Source: Collinsella sp. WCA1-178-WT-3 (M1) (GTDB lineage Bacteria; Actinomycetota; Coriobacteriia; Coriobacteriales; Coriobacteriaceae). From it: a DNA stretch of 64,000 bases. How positions within the stretch are numbered: position 1 is the stretch's first letter; every line of letters starts with the position of its first letter. The stretch spans positions 98,201 to 162,200 of the forward strand of contig NZ_VUME01000005.1 in the NCBI RefSeq assembly GCF_009696325.1. Reading direction: 5' to 3'. The notes under the pieces are model-generated. The model made no database searches. It worked only from the letters and a program-made list of their open reading frames with translations, and had not been told where the DNA came from. Below are positions 51,797-59,469 of this stretch, piece by piece. The position numbers and the translations under genes were made by a program.

Positions 51797-52447
51797 CTAC
51801 CTTCCCAGCGCGTCGAGGATGCGGTCGCAGGCGTCGGCATCGCCGTCGATGCTGTCGCGGCATATCGCGCCCGCGTCCGCGATCTTCTCGAGGAGCTCGC
51901 GGAGCTTGCTCGACTGCTTGTCGGACAGGACCTTGCCCCTGCCCCTCTGCCCCGCCACGCTCGTCATGAACTTGACCATGAACTTGTCGTCCGCCTTGTA
52001 CTGCCTGGCCTTCTCGAGGGCGTGCCTGATGTCGGCGCCGGACAGCGCCGCGACCCTCTGGTCGGCGGTCGGCTCCGCGATGGCGACCATGGAGCGGTAC
52101 ATTGCCTCGGCGGCATCCATACGGTCGCGGGAGTCCCGCCCGCGCTGGGCGGTCAGCGCCTCCAGCGAGCGCCTCGCCTCGTCCTCGCTCGCGCAGTTGA
52201 GGAACGTCCACGCGGTCCTCGGCGGGTTCGCGGCGGCGATCTCGGAGAGGAGGTCCTCGTCTAGGCCGCCCAGCTCGAGGAGCGCCTCCAGCTCGGACGG
52301 CGTCGCGTTGATATAGGCCGCGGCGGTGCCGAGGTCGAGTCCCGCCGAGTAGAAGTCGGACGAGACGGACGAAGCCCTCTCGTCCAGCGGCATTCCGGGG
52401 TCGTCCCATGCCCTCTTGACCGACTCGAGCGCATCAAGCCTGTTCAT
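51797..52447 (-). CDS. Helical accessory protein of the restriction operon
   Basis: A 216-residue, mostly alpha-helical and charged protein that I do not recognise. An HTH-like segment GTAAAYINATPSELEALLELG is near residue 40. The C-terminal third is rich in Lys/Arg (QRGRGKVLSDKQSSKLRELLEK). It is wedged between the MORC-like ATPase (1-nt gap) and the helicase (3-nt gap), so it is almost certainly a dedicated component. It may bridge the ATPase and helicase or recognise DNA. No catalytic motif is visible. Confidence 0.65.
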   Translation of the reverse strand: MNRLDALESVKRAWDDPGMPLDERASSVSSDFYSAGLDLGTAAAYINATPSELEALLELGGLDEDLLSEIAAANPPRTAWTFLNCASEDEARRSLEALTAQRGRDSRDRMDAAEAMYRSMVAIAEPTADQRVAALSGADIRHALEKARQYKADDKFMVKFMTSVAGQRGRGKVLSDKQSSKLRELLEKIADAGAICRDSIDGDADACDRILDALGR

Positions 52448-52448
52448 G

Positions 52449-53924
52449 CTACTCCTCTCCCTTCATGCCGCAGCGCACCGCGACCCAGTCGTTGCGCATC
52501 CTGGTCGCCTCCGCCGGGGCGACGGACAGCTTCTCCACGAGCACGCGGTAGATGGCGTCGGATGCCGCCAGCACCTGCCTCACCTCGTCGCTGACCTTCT
52601 TCTTCCACAGCGGGTGGTCCTCGTAGACGATCACCTGGAGCGCCGAGGGGTCGCCGTCGTCGTCGCCCTCCTCGTAGATGTAGTCGAAGGGCGCGTTGAC
52701 GTCGCTGCCCCTGCCCCTGTTGACGATCGTGATGTTGACGGTGAGGCCCGACTCGAGCTCGAGGGACCTCTCGGTCACGACGTTTCGCACCGTCGTGTTG
52801 ATGCCCGCCGTGTCCGCCGCGGTGCTCTCCTCAACGGGAGCGGTCAGCTCGTCGTCGGGCAGGATCGACTCGCCGCCGTACTGCTCGGCGAGGCTCTCCG
52901 CGACCCTTCGGACCTCCTGCGCGTCGTGTACATTGCCGGAGCGAGACAGGTGGCGCGAGCCCGCGACGAGGGTCTTCAGGTACTCCTTCATGTAGCTGGA
53001 GACCAGCTTCCACTCGGGCGTCTCCTGAAGCCCCTGCTTGTAGAAGGTCGAGTCGATGAAGCCGAGCTCGACGTCGCCGATGATACGGCTCGTCATGAGG
53101 TGCGCCTTGAACCAGGACTTGTCCCAGGGCATGACGAGCTGCCCGTGGCGGTAGATGTTGAAGCCGTACATGCCGTCGTTGTGCGTCTGGTCGCTGAGCG
53201 CCATCCAGCCCGTGATGCGGTACTTGCCGTTCGGCCCGCAGGCGGTGTCGATATCGACCTTGGTACCGGGCAGGTATTTGTAGCTGACGGGCTCGATCTC
53301 CGTCCTGTCGCGCCCCTGCACGAGCACGATGCGGTCGCCCGTCTCGAGGTGTCCCTTGAAGGCGGCGCCCAGGTACCTGACGATGGCGCCCGGCATCGGG
53401 TCGGGGTTCCTCAGGCGGCTGATGATGAATGCGCTGCCGTGGGGGACCCTGGCGAGCACGCCCGTGCCGTCGACCGGACTGTCCTCGATGACGACGTCCC
53501 AGGCGTCCGCGCCCGAGTCCCTGCGACTGTAGTCGTTGATGTCGAACGCGACGTGGTACTCGGTGTCCTCGCCGACCGGACGCGTGAAGATCTCGTAGTA
53601 CGCGCCGAGGGCCGAGCACGCGGCCTTGAAGCCCATGCCGAAGTGGCCCTTGGCGTCCTCGCCGCGCTCGAGATGGCGCGACATGTCCTCGGCGATGCAG
53701 ACCGCCTTCTCGAGGATGTCGCCCGTCATGCCCCTGCAGTTGTCGATGACGCTGATCTTGTCGTCGCCGAGCACGACGGCGACCTCGACTTTCTCATTTC
53801 CCACCCTAGCGTCGAAGCAGTTCGCGACCAGCTCGCCGATGGACTCGGGAACCGACTGGTTGGTCGCGCCGATGTTCGCCATCAGGCGCGGCGAGGGGTA
53901 GTTCTTCACCGTGCGACTCCCCAT
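52449..53924 (-). CDS. MORC/MutL-like GHKL ATPase of a restriction system
   Basis: A 491-residue protein with a GHKL ATPase domain: N box ESIGELVANCFDA, G1 VIDNCRGM and G2 GHFGMGFKAACSALG. A middle S5-like transducer domain follows (about 200-340). The C-terminal third is unassigned and no MutL endonuclease motif is visible. This resembles prokaryotic MORC-type ATPases, described by Iyer and Aravind as partners of helicases and nucleases in R-M systems. ATG 53922-53924 follows GGAGG. It heads the five-gene minus operon. Confidence 0.85.
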   Translation of the reverse strand: MGSRTVKNYPSPRLMANIGATNQSVPESIGELVANCFDARVGNEKVEVAVVLGDDKISVIDNCRGMTGDILEKAVCIAEDMSRHLERGEDAKGHFGMGFKAACSALGAYYEIFTRPVGEDTEYHVAFDINDYSRRDSGADAWDVVIEDSPVDGTGVLARVPHGSAFIISRLRNPDPMPGAIVRYLGAAFKGHLETGDRIVLVQGRDRTEIEPVSYKYLPGTKVDIDTACGPNGKYRITGWMALSDQTHNDGMYGFNIYRHGQLVMPWDKSWFKAHLMTSRIIGDVELGFIDSTFYKQGLQETPEWKLVSSYMKEYLKTLVAGSRHLSRSGNVHDAQEVRRVAESLAEQYGGESILPDDELTAPVEESTAADTAGINTTVRNVVTERSLELESGLTVNITIVNRGRGSDVNAPFDYIYEEGDDDGDPSALQVIVYEDHPLWKKKVSDEVRQVLAASDAIYRVLVEKLSVAPAEATRMRNDWVAVRCGMKGEE

Positions 53925-54024
53925 GGGGACCTCCGGAAATAATCGTCGGGGGCCGGCGGGCGCAGTCGCGCCGCAAGCCCCGCATTCGTTGCCATACGCC
54001 ATAAGTTTACTTATTGCGCCCCTC

Positions 54025-54045
54025 GATTTATTGAGCAACAAATTC
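54025..54045. promoter_or_regulatory. Imperfect palindrome GATTTATTG-AG-CAACAAATTC
   Basis: In the 211-bp region between the MORC-like gene and the small plus-strand gene at 54136. It matches a perfect version at 58068-58089 and shares downstream similarity (ATTCNATCTGGCGAACG versus ATTCGATTCTGCGAGCG). It is a possible operator for the divergent pair. Confidence 0.5.
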
Positions 54046-54135
54046 TATCTGGCGAACGGTCGCGTTCCGGGCGTGCCCGGGGTGCGCCAGATGAAGTATG
54101 GTCTATCGCGTTTCCAACCGAAGGGAGGTGAGAAT

Positions 54136-54324
54136 ATGGACGAGCGGGCCAAGGGCAGGGTCTACGACGTCTGCCACGAGATGCGCGGACTCGCCTCGGC
54201 GCTCGAGGCGGCCGCCCACGGGGAAATGGCCGAGCCGGAGCTTATAGTCGAGTACGCGTCTGGGCAGATTTCAAGACTTTCGGATATGCTCGCGTCGGCA
54301 ATCGTCGGCAGCCGGCAGGATTGA
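54136..54324 (+). CDS. Small helical protein (62 aa), unknown
   Basis: A 62-residue protein preceded by a strong ribosome site (GGGAGGTGAG, 6 nt). It is all-helical by composition (VYDVCHEMRGLASALEAAA; LSDMLASAIVG). No family is recognised. It is divergent from the MORC-like ATPase operon and convergent with the SOS-box gene, so it could be a regulator or toxin-like partner of the island; there is no direct evidence. Confidence 0.6.
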   Translation: MDERAKGRVYDVCHEMRGLASALEAAAHGEMAEPELIVEYASGQISRLSDMLASAIVGSRQD

Positions 54325-54336
54325 TGTCCATTGGTG

Positions 54337-54639
54337 CTATTTACATGGTCCCCGTTTCGGAAGCGCCGCGGGGGCATCGTTGTCGGGGTCGTGGACCACG
54401 TACCAGCTGTTCCCGTAATGGCAGATGTCGCGGCAGGTCCCGTCCCCGACGACCACTCGCCAGGACTCGGACTGCCTAGTCCTGCCGAGTGCCCACGAGC
54501 GGGCGCTGTAGGACTCGATGCGGTCGAACGGGTAGACGGTGCCGTCGTACCATTTGATTCCCCAGGGGACGTACTCACCATCGGGGCGGCATTCAACGAG
54601 GGCTGTGACTAAACGTATCGACTTCTCACCATGCTCCAT
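54337..54639 (-). CDS. SOS-controlled small protein (often beside Y-family polymerase genes)
   Basis: A 100-residue protein. The N-terminal part RLVTALVECRPDGEYVPWGIKW with YPFDRIESYSARS, and the C-terminal HYGNSWYVVHD, fit a small beta-rich family that in Firmicutes and Coriobacteria typically sits next to UmuC/DinB-type polymerase genes (recalled, not checked). ATG 54637-54639 has AAAGGAG 7 nt upstream. A perfect SOS box lies 25 nt upstream (54664-54677), so LexA should repress it. No polymerase gene is nearby here. Confidence 0.7.
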   Translation of the reverse strand: MEHGEKSIRLVTALVECRPDGEYVPWGIKWYDGTVYPFDRIESYSARSWALGRTRQSESWRVVVGDGTCRDICHYGNSWYVVHDPDNDAPAALPKRGPCK

Positions 54640-54663
54640 GCGGCACTCCTTTGGAATCTATAA

Positions 54664-54677
54664 CGAACGTGTGTTCT
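54664..54677 (-). promoter_or_regulatory. LexA (SOS) box in the accessory island
   Basis: CGAACGTGTGTTCT contains perfect GAAC-N4-GTTC. On the minus strand TACAAT (54678-54683 region) sits just upstream, so the box covers the expected transcription start of the 54337-54639 gene. Confidence 0.8.
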
Positions 54678-54714
54678 ATTGTAGCGCAATCTCGATGGTT
54701 GACCGTCGATGCGG

Positions 54715-54729
54715 TTGCCGCTGCGGCAA
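54715..54729. promoter_or_regulatory. TTGCCGC-T-GCGGCAA palindrome upstream of pilin-like gene A
   Basis: A perfect 15-bp palindrome, 72 nt before ATG 54802. It is also the left end of the 834-bp block repeated at 58140. Confidence 0.75.
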
Positions 54730-55548
54730 GACCGGTGCAGAATTCTGAAATAGTCCTACGCTCGGCTCGTATTGCAAACCCTTGAGCGAAGGGAGCCGCA
54801 TATGCATGCAGCGGCAATTCCGCCTCGGGGGGTCGCGCGTAGGGCGGCTCGCCTCCGGGGCCAGTCTATCATCGAGTACGTCCTGATCATCGCCGTCATC
54901 TCGCTCGTCGTCGTCTTCGCCGGACCGCAGGTATCGCAAGCCGTGCATAACCAGTTCGCCGGCGTGGCGAATACCCTGGCCGGCGGCATCCATGGCTCCG
55001 GCTCGGGCCTCGGCGGCACCTCGGGCGGCGGGTCCGGCGGCAATACGCCCGACCAGGAGCAGAAGGACTATCTCGACGACATGAAGACGGTGACGGACAA
55101 GGACCCGAGGGACTGGACGCTCGAGGACCAGAAGAAGGCCGCCGAGGACATCGCCGAGAAGGGAACCGCCTCGGTCGCGTTCCCCAAGGCCAAGGATGCC
55201 ATGGGCTCGGGGACAAAGTGGTCCGTCACGCTGAACAACGGCCAGACACTCGAGTACCGCATCATCGGCATAAACCACGACGACCTCGCGGACGGTTCGG
55301 GCAAGGCCGGTCTCACGTTCGAGGCGACCAACGATGCCCTGGGCGCTCAGCGCATGTACGCCACGAATTCGAATGCAGGCGGCTGGGAGGCCTCCGAGCT
55401 CCGCGGACGCCTCAACACCGGTGACCTCTGGGCGCTCCTGCCGGCCGAGATCCAATACAATGTGAAGGCCGTCACGAAGATGACCGACAACAAGGGAGGC
55501 GGCGGCACTGCCGGCACCCCCTCGGCTACGACCGATAAGGTCTTCCTG
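54715..55548 (+). repeat. 834-bp direct repeat, copy 1 (other copy 58140-58973)
   Basis: From the palindrome through most of pilin-like gene A the sequence equals 58140-58973, with two base differences in the promoter region (GTGC versus GTAA at about 54736). Identity stops within the codons for the VFLLS motif, after which the genes diverge until the last ~25 bp. Confidence 0.9.
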
Positions 55549-55785
55549 CTCTCTACGACCGAAGTTTACGGCGATCTCGACTCCGACGGTGCCCAGTACG
55601 AGTACTACCAATCCAAGGGCGTATCGACGTCGAGCTATTCCGGGGCTTCGTCCAGCTCTTGGCACTGGACTCGCTCCGTGACTCCGGGCAACTCCAGGGA
55701 CTTCCGCTTTGTTTATACCGACGGTAACTGGTACAGCAGCGACGCGGCGCCAACCTGGAGCGTGTTCCCCGCCTTCTGCTTCTAA
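54802..55785 (+). CDS. Flp-pilin-like surface protein A (class III signal + DUF6273-like domain)
   Basis: A 327-residue protein. After a basic leader, RGQSIIEYVLIIAVISLVVV matches the Flp/TadE prepilin cleavage region (Gly then Glu at +5, Tyr +6) and pilin helix. A Gly/Ser linker (about 62-82) leads to a large C-terminal domain with WSVTLNNGQTLEYRIIGIN, TTDKVFLLS and a FPAFCF end, like DUF6273/C-type-lectin-like domains. ATG 54802 follows AAGGGAG. The last ~80 residues differ sharply from gene B. Pilus assembly genes (tadA etc.) are not in the window. Confidence 0.8.
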   Translation: MHAAAIPPRGVARRAARLRGQSIIEYVLIIAVISLVVVFAGPQVSQAVHNQFAGVANTLAGGIHGSGSGLGGTSGGGSGGNTPDQEQKDYLDDMKTVTDKDPRDWTLEDQKKAAEDIAEKGTASVAFPKAKDAMGSGTKWSVTLNNGQTLEYRIIGINHDDLADGSGKAGLTFEATNDALGAQRMYATNSNAGGWEASELRGRLNTGDLWALLPAEIQYNVKAVTKMTDNKGGGGTAGTPSATTDKVFLLSTTEVYGDLDSDGAQYEYYQSKGVSTSSYSGASSSSWHWTRSVTPGNSRDFRFVYTDGNWYSSDAAPTWSVFPAFCF

Positions 55786-55796
55786 TTCCAACTACT

Positions 55797-55825
55797 AAGC
55801 CCGTGCAATCCGCGCGGGCTTTTTC
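55797..55825 (+). terminator. Terminator after pilin-like gene A
   Basis: AGCCCG.GC..GC.CGGGCT followed by TTTTCTTTT. Confidence 0.85.
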
Positions 55826-55827
55826 TT

Positions 55828-56310
55828 TTGGCGATTGTGATTATGGAAACTGTATTGGCTCGTCATCTTGATCGTCTCGCCTCATATTTGAATTTCAAAC
55901 ATGCGATGACGGTAGGTTATAGCACTGGGTTTGGGCACTCGATTTGCACGGCATTGAGAGAGTGCTTTTGGGGTGACGGACGGCATAAGTTTTTGAACGG
56001 GATACAGCTTCGATTCGTTCCGGACGCGGATGTTGACGTAACTGGTCTCTGTGCCACGTGCGATTTCGGTGCTGCATATGACTTAACGGGAATGTTCGAG
56101 CGGTACCGGAGTCTCCATCTGGATTGTTCCGACTGGAACATCGGCCCGAATACACTGCATAGCGACTTCAACAAGTACGCACCCGCCGTAATCCTTCCCA
56201 AGGCATGGCAATATACAAGTTCAAGTGAACGCATGAAGGCGGCTCCCGATGATTCGGGAGCCGCCTTCGCTATTCAACCTATGGGAAAACCGACTGCTAA
56301 TTCAATTTGA
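55828..56310 (+). pseudogene. Possible remnant of a BspA-like (DUF285) repeat protein
   Basis: A 160-codon frame without a ribosome site, starting in the terminator T tract of gene A. The stretch LTGMFERYRSLHLDCSDWNI loosely resembles DUF285 repeats of BspA-like surface proteins. The last ~25 codons overlap a hairpin and the convergent gene's stop. I regard it as a decayed fragment rather than a working gene. Confidence 0.25.
56238..56265. terminator. 10-bp GC-rich hairpin near the 3' end of the 477-aa membrane protein gene
   Basis: GGCGGCTCCCGA..TCGGGAGCCGCC lies 32 bp beyond the minus-strand stop at 56297. No clear T run on either strand, so terminator function is moderate. Confidence 0.55.
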
Positions 56311-57730
56311 CCCAGATAGCGGGGCGGACTCCGAGCACTTCATCCTGCTCGCTCCCGTCATCGCCAAATTTGATATCGCCCCACTTGCGCACGTAATTGG
56401 CTAGGGGCTGCCCGACATAGTAGAAATCTCTATAGTCAGAGCTGCCGCCGTACTTCTCGACGGTAGAGGTCCACCAGTCCTTAACTTTGTCGTCCTTCAC
56501 TGACTTTGCGTACCGAAAATCGTCCGATAGCGCGGGTTCGCAAAGGAGAGAGGTGTTGAGAATCGTGACGTCTCCATCGATGAGGCCCCGTTCGACATCA
56601 CTGAAGGCGAAATCCCTGAAGCTGCCGTTCAGATAGTCGTATAGCGAGCTGGACTTGAAATCGATTGCGTCGCCTTGCGTATCGAACGCCATCTCGTCGA
56701 TGCACTTCTGGGTTACGAGAAGGGCCCGTCCGTCCTCCTTGTCGACTACGATCCATCTGATCGGTCTGCCGGCGACTGAGGTACCCTTATAGGTCGAAAG
56801 GTCTTCCGAATAGGTCCCGAATTCGACGGTCTGCCCAATCGACTTGCTGTCGATTGTCTCCTGCTCCGCCTTCATGTCCACCCGCGCTTCGAGCATGGAC
56901 GGCAGGGGCGAGATGGCGACCATGACGGCAAGCAGGACGATGCCAGCGACAGCCGCGACGGCTATCTTCTTCCTCCTTTTCGAGAGGTTCGCAATCTTCG
57001 CGCCGGCCTCTCTTGCCTTCTCGCCCGAATCCCCGTAGCCCTGCTCGGCCAGCCTCTCGAGGCTCTCCTTGGCGGCTTCAGCTTCCTTCCTGTTGCCCTT
57101 CTCGAGTATCGCAACGCTCGTCTTGTAGACCCTGTCCCTTCTGGATTCATCCAGGAACGCGGGATCTTCCAGATCCGCCAGTTTCTCGCACACGGCACTG
57201 CAGTTCCAGCAGGTATCGCGCTTGAGATTCACCGCACCGCAGCCGCACTGCCACCATCCATCGTGCTCGGAATGGACGCCTGAGCATTTGAAGGTATCGG
57301 CCCCCATCTCGGAGAGCAGGACATCGCGTTCCGACTCCTCGACCCCGGTGAGTGCGAGTGGCGCGGGGCTATCGATGTCGATCGGGTCTCCGAAGGACGT
57401 CTCGCCGTCCGCTCGGGTCACAACGGCACGCAAGCCGGTGATAACAGACAGCTTGATTCTCACCGCCTTGGGCCTGAGTACCTCGCCGGCGGGCAGGTCG
57501 GCATCTAGGAGCGAGAAGTCGACGGTCTCTGTCTCCCCTCCCTCGCCCTCGAGTCCGACCGTGAACTCTATGCGGCTGACGGGTTTCGTCGATACGTTGG
57601 CGACCTTCGTCTGGAGGAAGCAGGCTCCCGTCTCGGTGTCTCTGGAGACCTGCACGGCCAGGACCCTGACGGGGCAGAGTTCCTGCCAGGGGGGATTGGC
57701 GTTGCGGTAGATTATCTTGTACTTAGACAT
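56297..57730 (-). CDS. Membrane protein with zinc ribbon and DUF6273-like sensor domain
   Basis: A 477-residue protein. An N-terminal beta domain (1-110) is followed by a zinc ribbon CGCGAVNLKRDTCWNC near residue 167, a helical linker, one TM helix (about 257-278) and an outer C-terminal domain (IRWIVVDKEDGRALLVTQKCI; LGVRPAIWVKLN) of the DUF6273 type also used by the pilin-like proteins. Shared domain and location suggest it belongs to the same surface system. Its precise role is unknown. It starts 2 nt after the small membrane gene. Confidence 0.7.
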   Translation of the reverse strand: MSKYKIIYRNANPPWQELCPVRVLAVQVSRDTETGACFLQTKVANVSTKPVSRIEFTVGLEGEGGETETVDFSLLDADLPAGEVLRPKAVRIKLSVITGLRAVVTRADGETSFGDPIDIDSPAPLALTGVEESERDVLLSEMGADTFKCSGVHSEHDGWWQCGCGAVNLKRDTCWNCSAVCEKLADLEDPAFLDESRRDRVYKTSVAILEKGNRKEAEAAKESLERLAEQGYGDSGEKAREAGAKIANLSKRRKKIAVAAVAGIVLLAVMVAISPLPSMLEARVDMKAEQETIDSKSIGQTVEFGTYSEDLSTYKGTSVAGRPIRWIVVDKEDGRALLVTQKCIDEMAFDTQGDAIDFKSSSLYDYLNGSFRDFAFSDVERGLIDGDVTILNTSLLCEPALSDDFRYAKSVKDDKVKDWWTSTVEKYGGSSDYRDFYYVGQPLANYVRKWGDIKFGDDGSEQDEVLGVRPAIWVKLN

Positions 57731-57732
57731 GT

Positions 57733-57981
57733 CTACACCTCGGGCAGGGCGTCTTCATCCCTTGGTGCGCTAGGCGCCGGTGCCGCTCGGTCGGGCAGTG
57801 CGCAGACGATCAGGCCGACCATGAGCGCCGTGCCGAAAAGGCCGATGAACCAGAGGATTCCCACGCCATTGGTGTAATGCCCCTTGGCCCTGGCAATCTT
57901 GACAAGCTCCGCCACGCCGCAGATGTTGGCGACGATTGCCAGGAGGGGCAGGATGAGGATTATCAGCTCCAGCATTCTCAT
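57733..57981 (-). CDS. Small two-TM membrane protein (82 aa)
   Basis: An 82-residue protein with two hydrophobic helices (about 4-24 and 40-62) and a Pro/Ala-rich acidic tail. ATG 57979-57981 follows GAAAGGAC. Two nucleotides separate it from the 477-residue membrane protein gene, so they form an operon. No family recognised; superinfection-immunity or phospholipase_D-nuclease N-type small proteins look similar. Confidence 0.65.
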   Translation of the reverse strand: MRMLELIILILPLLAIVANICGVAELVKIARAKGHYTNGVGILWFIGLFGTALMVGLIVCALPDRAAPAPSAPRDEDALPEV

Positions 57982-58067
57982 TTCCGTCCTTTCTTCTCGA
58001 CTGCCCGCTTCGACACAGGCGGTCCTCCGTCACTTCCGATAACACCAATTCTACTGTCCTCACCTAC

Positions 58068-58089
58068 GAATTTGTTGAGCAACAAATTC
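58068..58089. promoter_or_regulatory. Perfect palindrome GAATTTGTTG / CAACAAATTC
   Basis: 10-bp arms with AG between. It lies between the small membrane protein gene (starts 57981, leftwards) and pilin-like gene B. An imperfect copy is at 54025-54045. Confidence 0.6.
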
Positions 58090-58139
58090 GATTCTGCGAG
58101 CGTTAGGTTAAGCTGCGCAGACGTTGAGCTAATTACTCT

Positions 58140-58154
58140 TTGCCGCTGCGGCAA
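58140..58154. promoter_or_regulatory. TTGCCGC-T-GCGGCAA palindrome upstream of pilin-like gene B
   Basis: Perfect palindrome, 72 nt before ATG 58227. Confidence 0.75.
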
Positions 58155-58973
58155 GACCGGTAAAGAATTCTGAAATAGTCCTACGCTCGGCTCGTATTGC
58201 AAACCCTTGAGCGAAGGGAGCCGCATATGCATGCAGCGGCAATTCCGCCTCGGGGGGTCGCGCGTAGGGCGGCTCGCCTCCGGGGCCAGTCTATCATCGA
58301 GTACGTCCTGATCATCGCCGTCATCTCGCTCGTCGTCGTCTTCGCCGGACCGCAGGTATCGCAAGCCGTGCATAACCAGTTCGCCGGCGTGGCGAATACC
58401 CTGGCCGGCGGCATCCATGGCTCCGGCTCGGGCCTCGGCGGCACCTCGGGCGGCGGGTCCGGCGGCAATACGCCCGACCAGGAGCAGAAGGACTATCTCG
58501 ACGACATGAAGACGGTGACGGACAAGGACCCGAGGGACTGGACGCTCGAGGACCAGAAGAAGGCCGCCGAGGACATCGCCGAGAAGGGAACCGCCTCGGT
58601 CGCGTTCCCCAAGGCCAAGGATGCCATGGGCTCGGGGACAAAGTGGTCCGTCACGCTGAACAACGGCCAGACACTCGAGTACCGCATCATCGGCATAAAC
58701 CACGACGACCTCGCGGACGGTTCGGGCAAGGCCGGTCTCACGTTCGAGGCGACCAACGATGCCCTGGGCGCTCAGCGCATGTACGCCACGAATTCGAATG
58801 CAGGCGGCTGGGAGGCCTCCGAGCTCCGCGGACGCCTCAACACCGGTGACCTCTGGGCGCTCCTGCCGGCCGAGATCCAATACAATGTGAAGGCCGTCAC
58901 GAAGATGACCGACAACAAGGGAGGCGGCGGCACTGCCGGCACCCCCTCGGCTACGACCGATAAGGTCTTCCTC
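58140..58973 (+). repeat. 834-bp direct repeat, copy 2 (other copy 54715-55548)
   Basis: Second copy of the block that starts at the palindrome and ends inside the pilin-like gene. The near absence of differences, even at synonymous sites, implies very recent duplication or gene conversion. Confidence 0.9.
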
Positions 58974-59210
58974 CTCAGCTCGACCGAAGTCTGGGGCGAT
59001 CTCGACTCCGACGGCACCCAGTACGAGTATTACGCTTCCAAGGGTGTGACGCAGTCGAACTGCTCCGGTGCTTCGTCCAGTGCTTATCACTGGACTCGCT
59101 CCGTGCATCCGATCTACTCCTGGTACTTCCGCGAGATCGCTAGCAGCGGTCTCTGTGGCTACTACGGCGCGAACTCCCTCAGCTATGTGTTCCCCGCCTT
59201 CTGCTTCTAA
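58227..59210 (+). CDS. Flp-pilin-like surface protein B
   Basis: A 327-residue paralog of protein A. It is identical through about residue 250 and then divergent (for example EVWGDLDSDGTQ versus EVYGDLDSDGAQ, and a different 30-residue stretch before the common FPAFCF end). Both synonymous and non-synonymous differences occur in the variable part, at all base types. The helix and cleavage motif are unchanged, so only the exposed domain tip would differ. Confidence 0.8.
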   Translation: MHAAAIPPRGVARRAARLRGQSIIEYVLIIAVISLVVVFAGPQVSQAVHNQFAGVANTLAGGIHGSGSGLGGTSGGGSGGNTPDQEQKDYLDDMKTVTDKDPRDWTLEDQKKAAEDIAEKGTASVAFPKAKDAMGSGTKWSVTLNNGQTLEYRIIGINHDDLADGSGKAGLTFEATNDALGAQRMYATNSNAGGWEASELRGRLNTGDLWALLPAEIQYNVKAVTKMTDNKGGGGTAGTPSATTDKVFLLSSTEVWGDLDSDGTQYEYYASKGVTQSNCSGASSSAYHWTRSVHPIYSWYFREIASSGLCGYYGANSLSYVFPAFCF

Positions 59211-59221
59211 TTCCAACTACT

Positions 59222-59250
59222 AAGCCCGCGCTATCCCGCGCGGGCTTTTT
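59222..59250 (+). terminator. Terminator after pilin-like gene B
   Basis: AGCCCGCGC..GCGCGGGCT, then TTTTTCTTTT. Confidence 0.85.
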
Positions 59251-59403
59251 CTTTTGGCAACCGCACGAACGGTTTGAGGCTCGTGGCACAGGTTATAGGA
59301 TTGAGGAAAACGGTCTCGCCACCGGCTCTTAGAGCGCCTGTCGCACTCCCCCGTCATTACCTCTGCGCCGTCCTCGTATAGAGCCTATCTTGGTGCCGTT
59401 TCG
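59251..59403 (+). repeat. ~150-bp downstream repeat R, copy 1 (other 63221-63374)
   Basis: The shared start CTTTTGGCAACCGCACGAAC and shared blocks ACTCCCCCG and CCTCGTATNGAGCC show homology of about three quarters of positions to 63221-63374. It lies right after the terminators of genes B and C and is missing after gene A. No ORF is evident. Confidence 0.65.
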
Positions 59404-59469
59404 AGTTCAGGGCGTATGCAGTGGGTGAATAATGGGCTCACTTCGATGATGGCGTTGACGGGATCAGAC

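Noticed and set aside
55549..55785. Diversity-generating retroelement variable region in the pilin-like C-terminus
   Set aside because: Differences between A and B affect all bases, including many silent sites, not adenines only, and no reverse transcriptase or template repeat is in the window.
54676..55791. Antisense 371-codon frame over pilin-like gene A, and the 412-codon one over gene B (57978-59216)
   Set aside because: They are shadows of the duplicated pilin genes; similarity between them simply reflects the DNA duplication.
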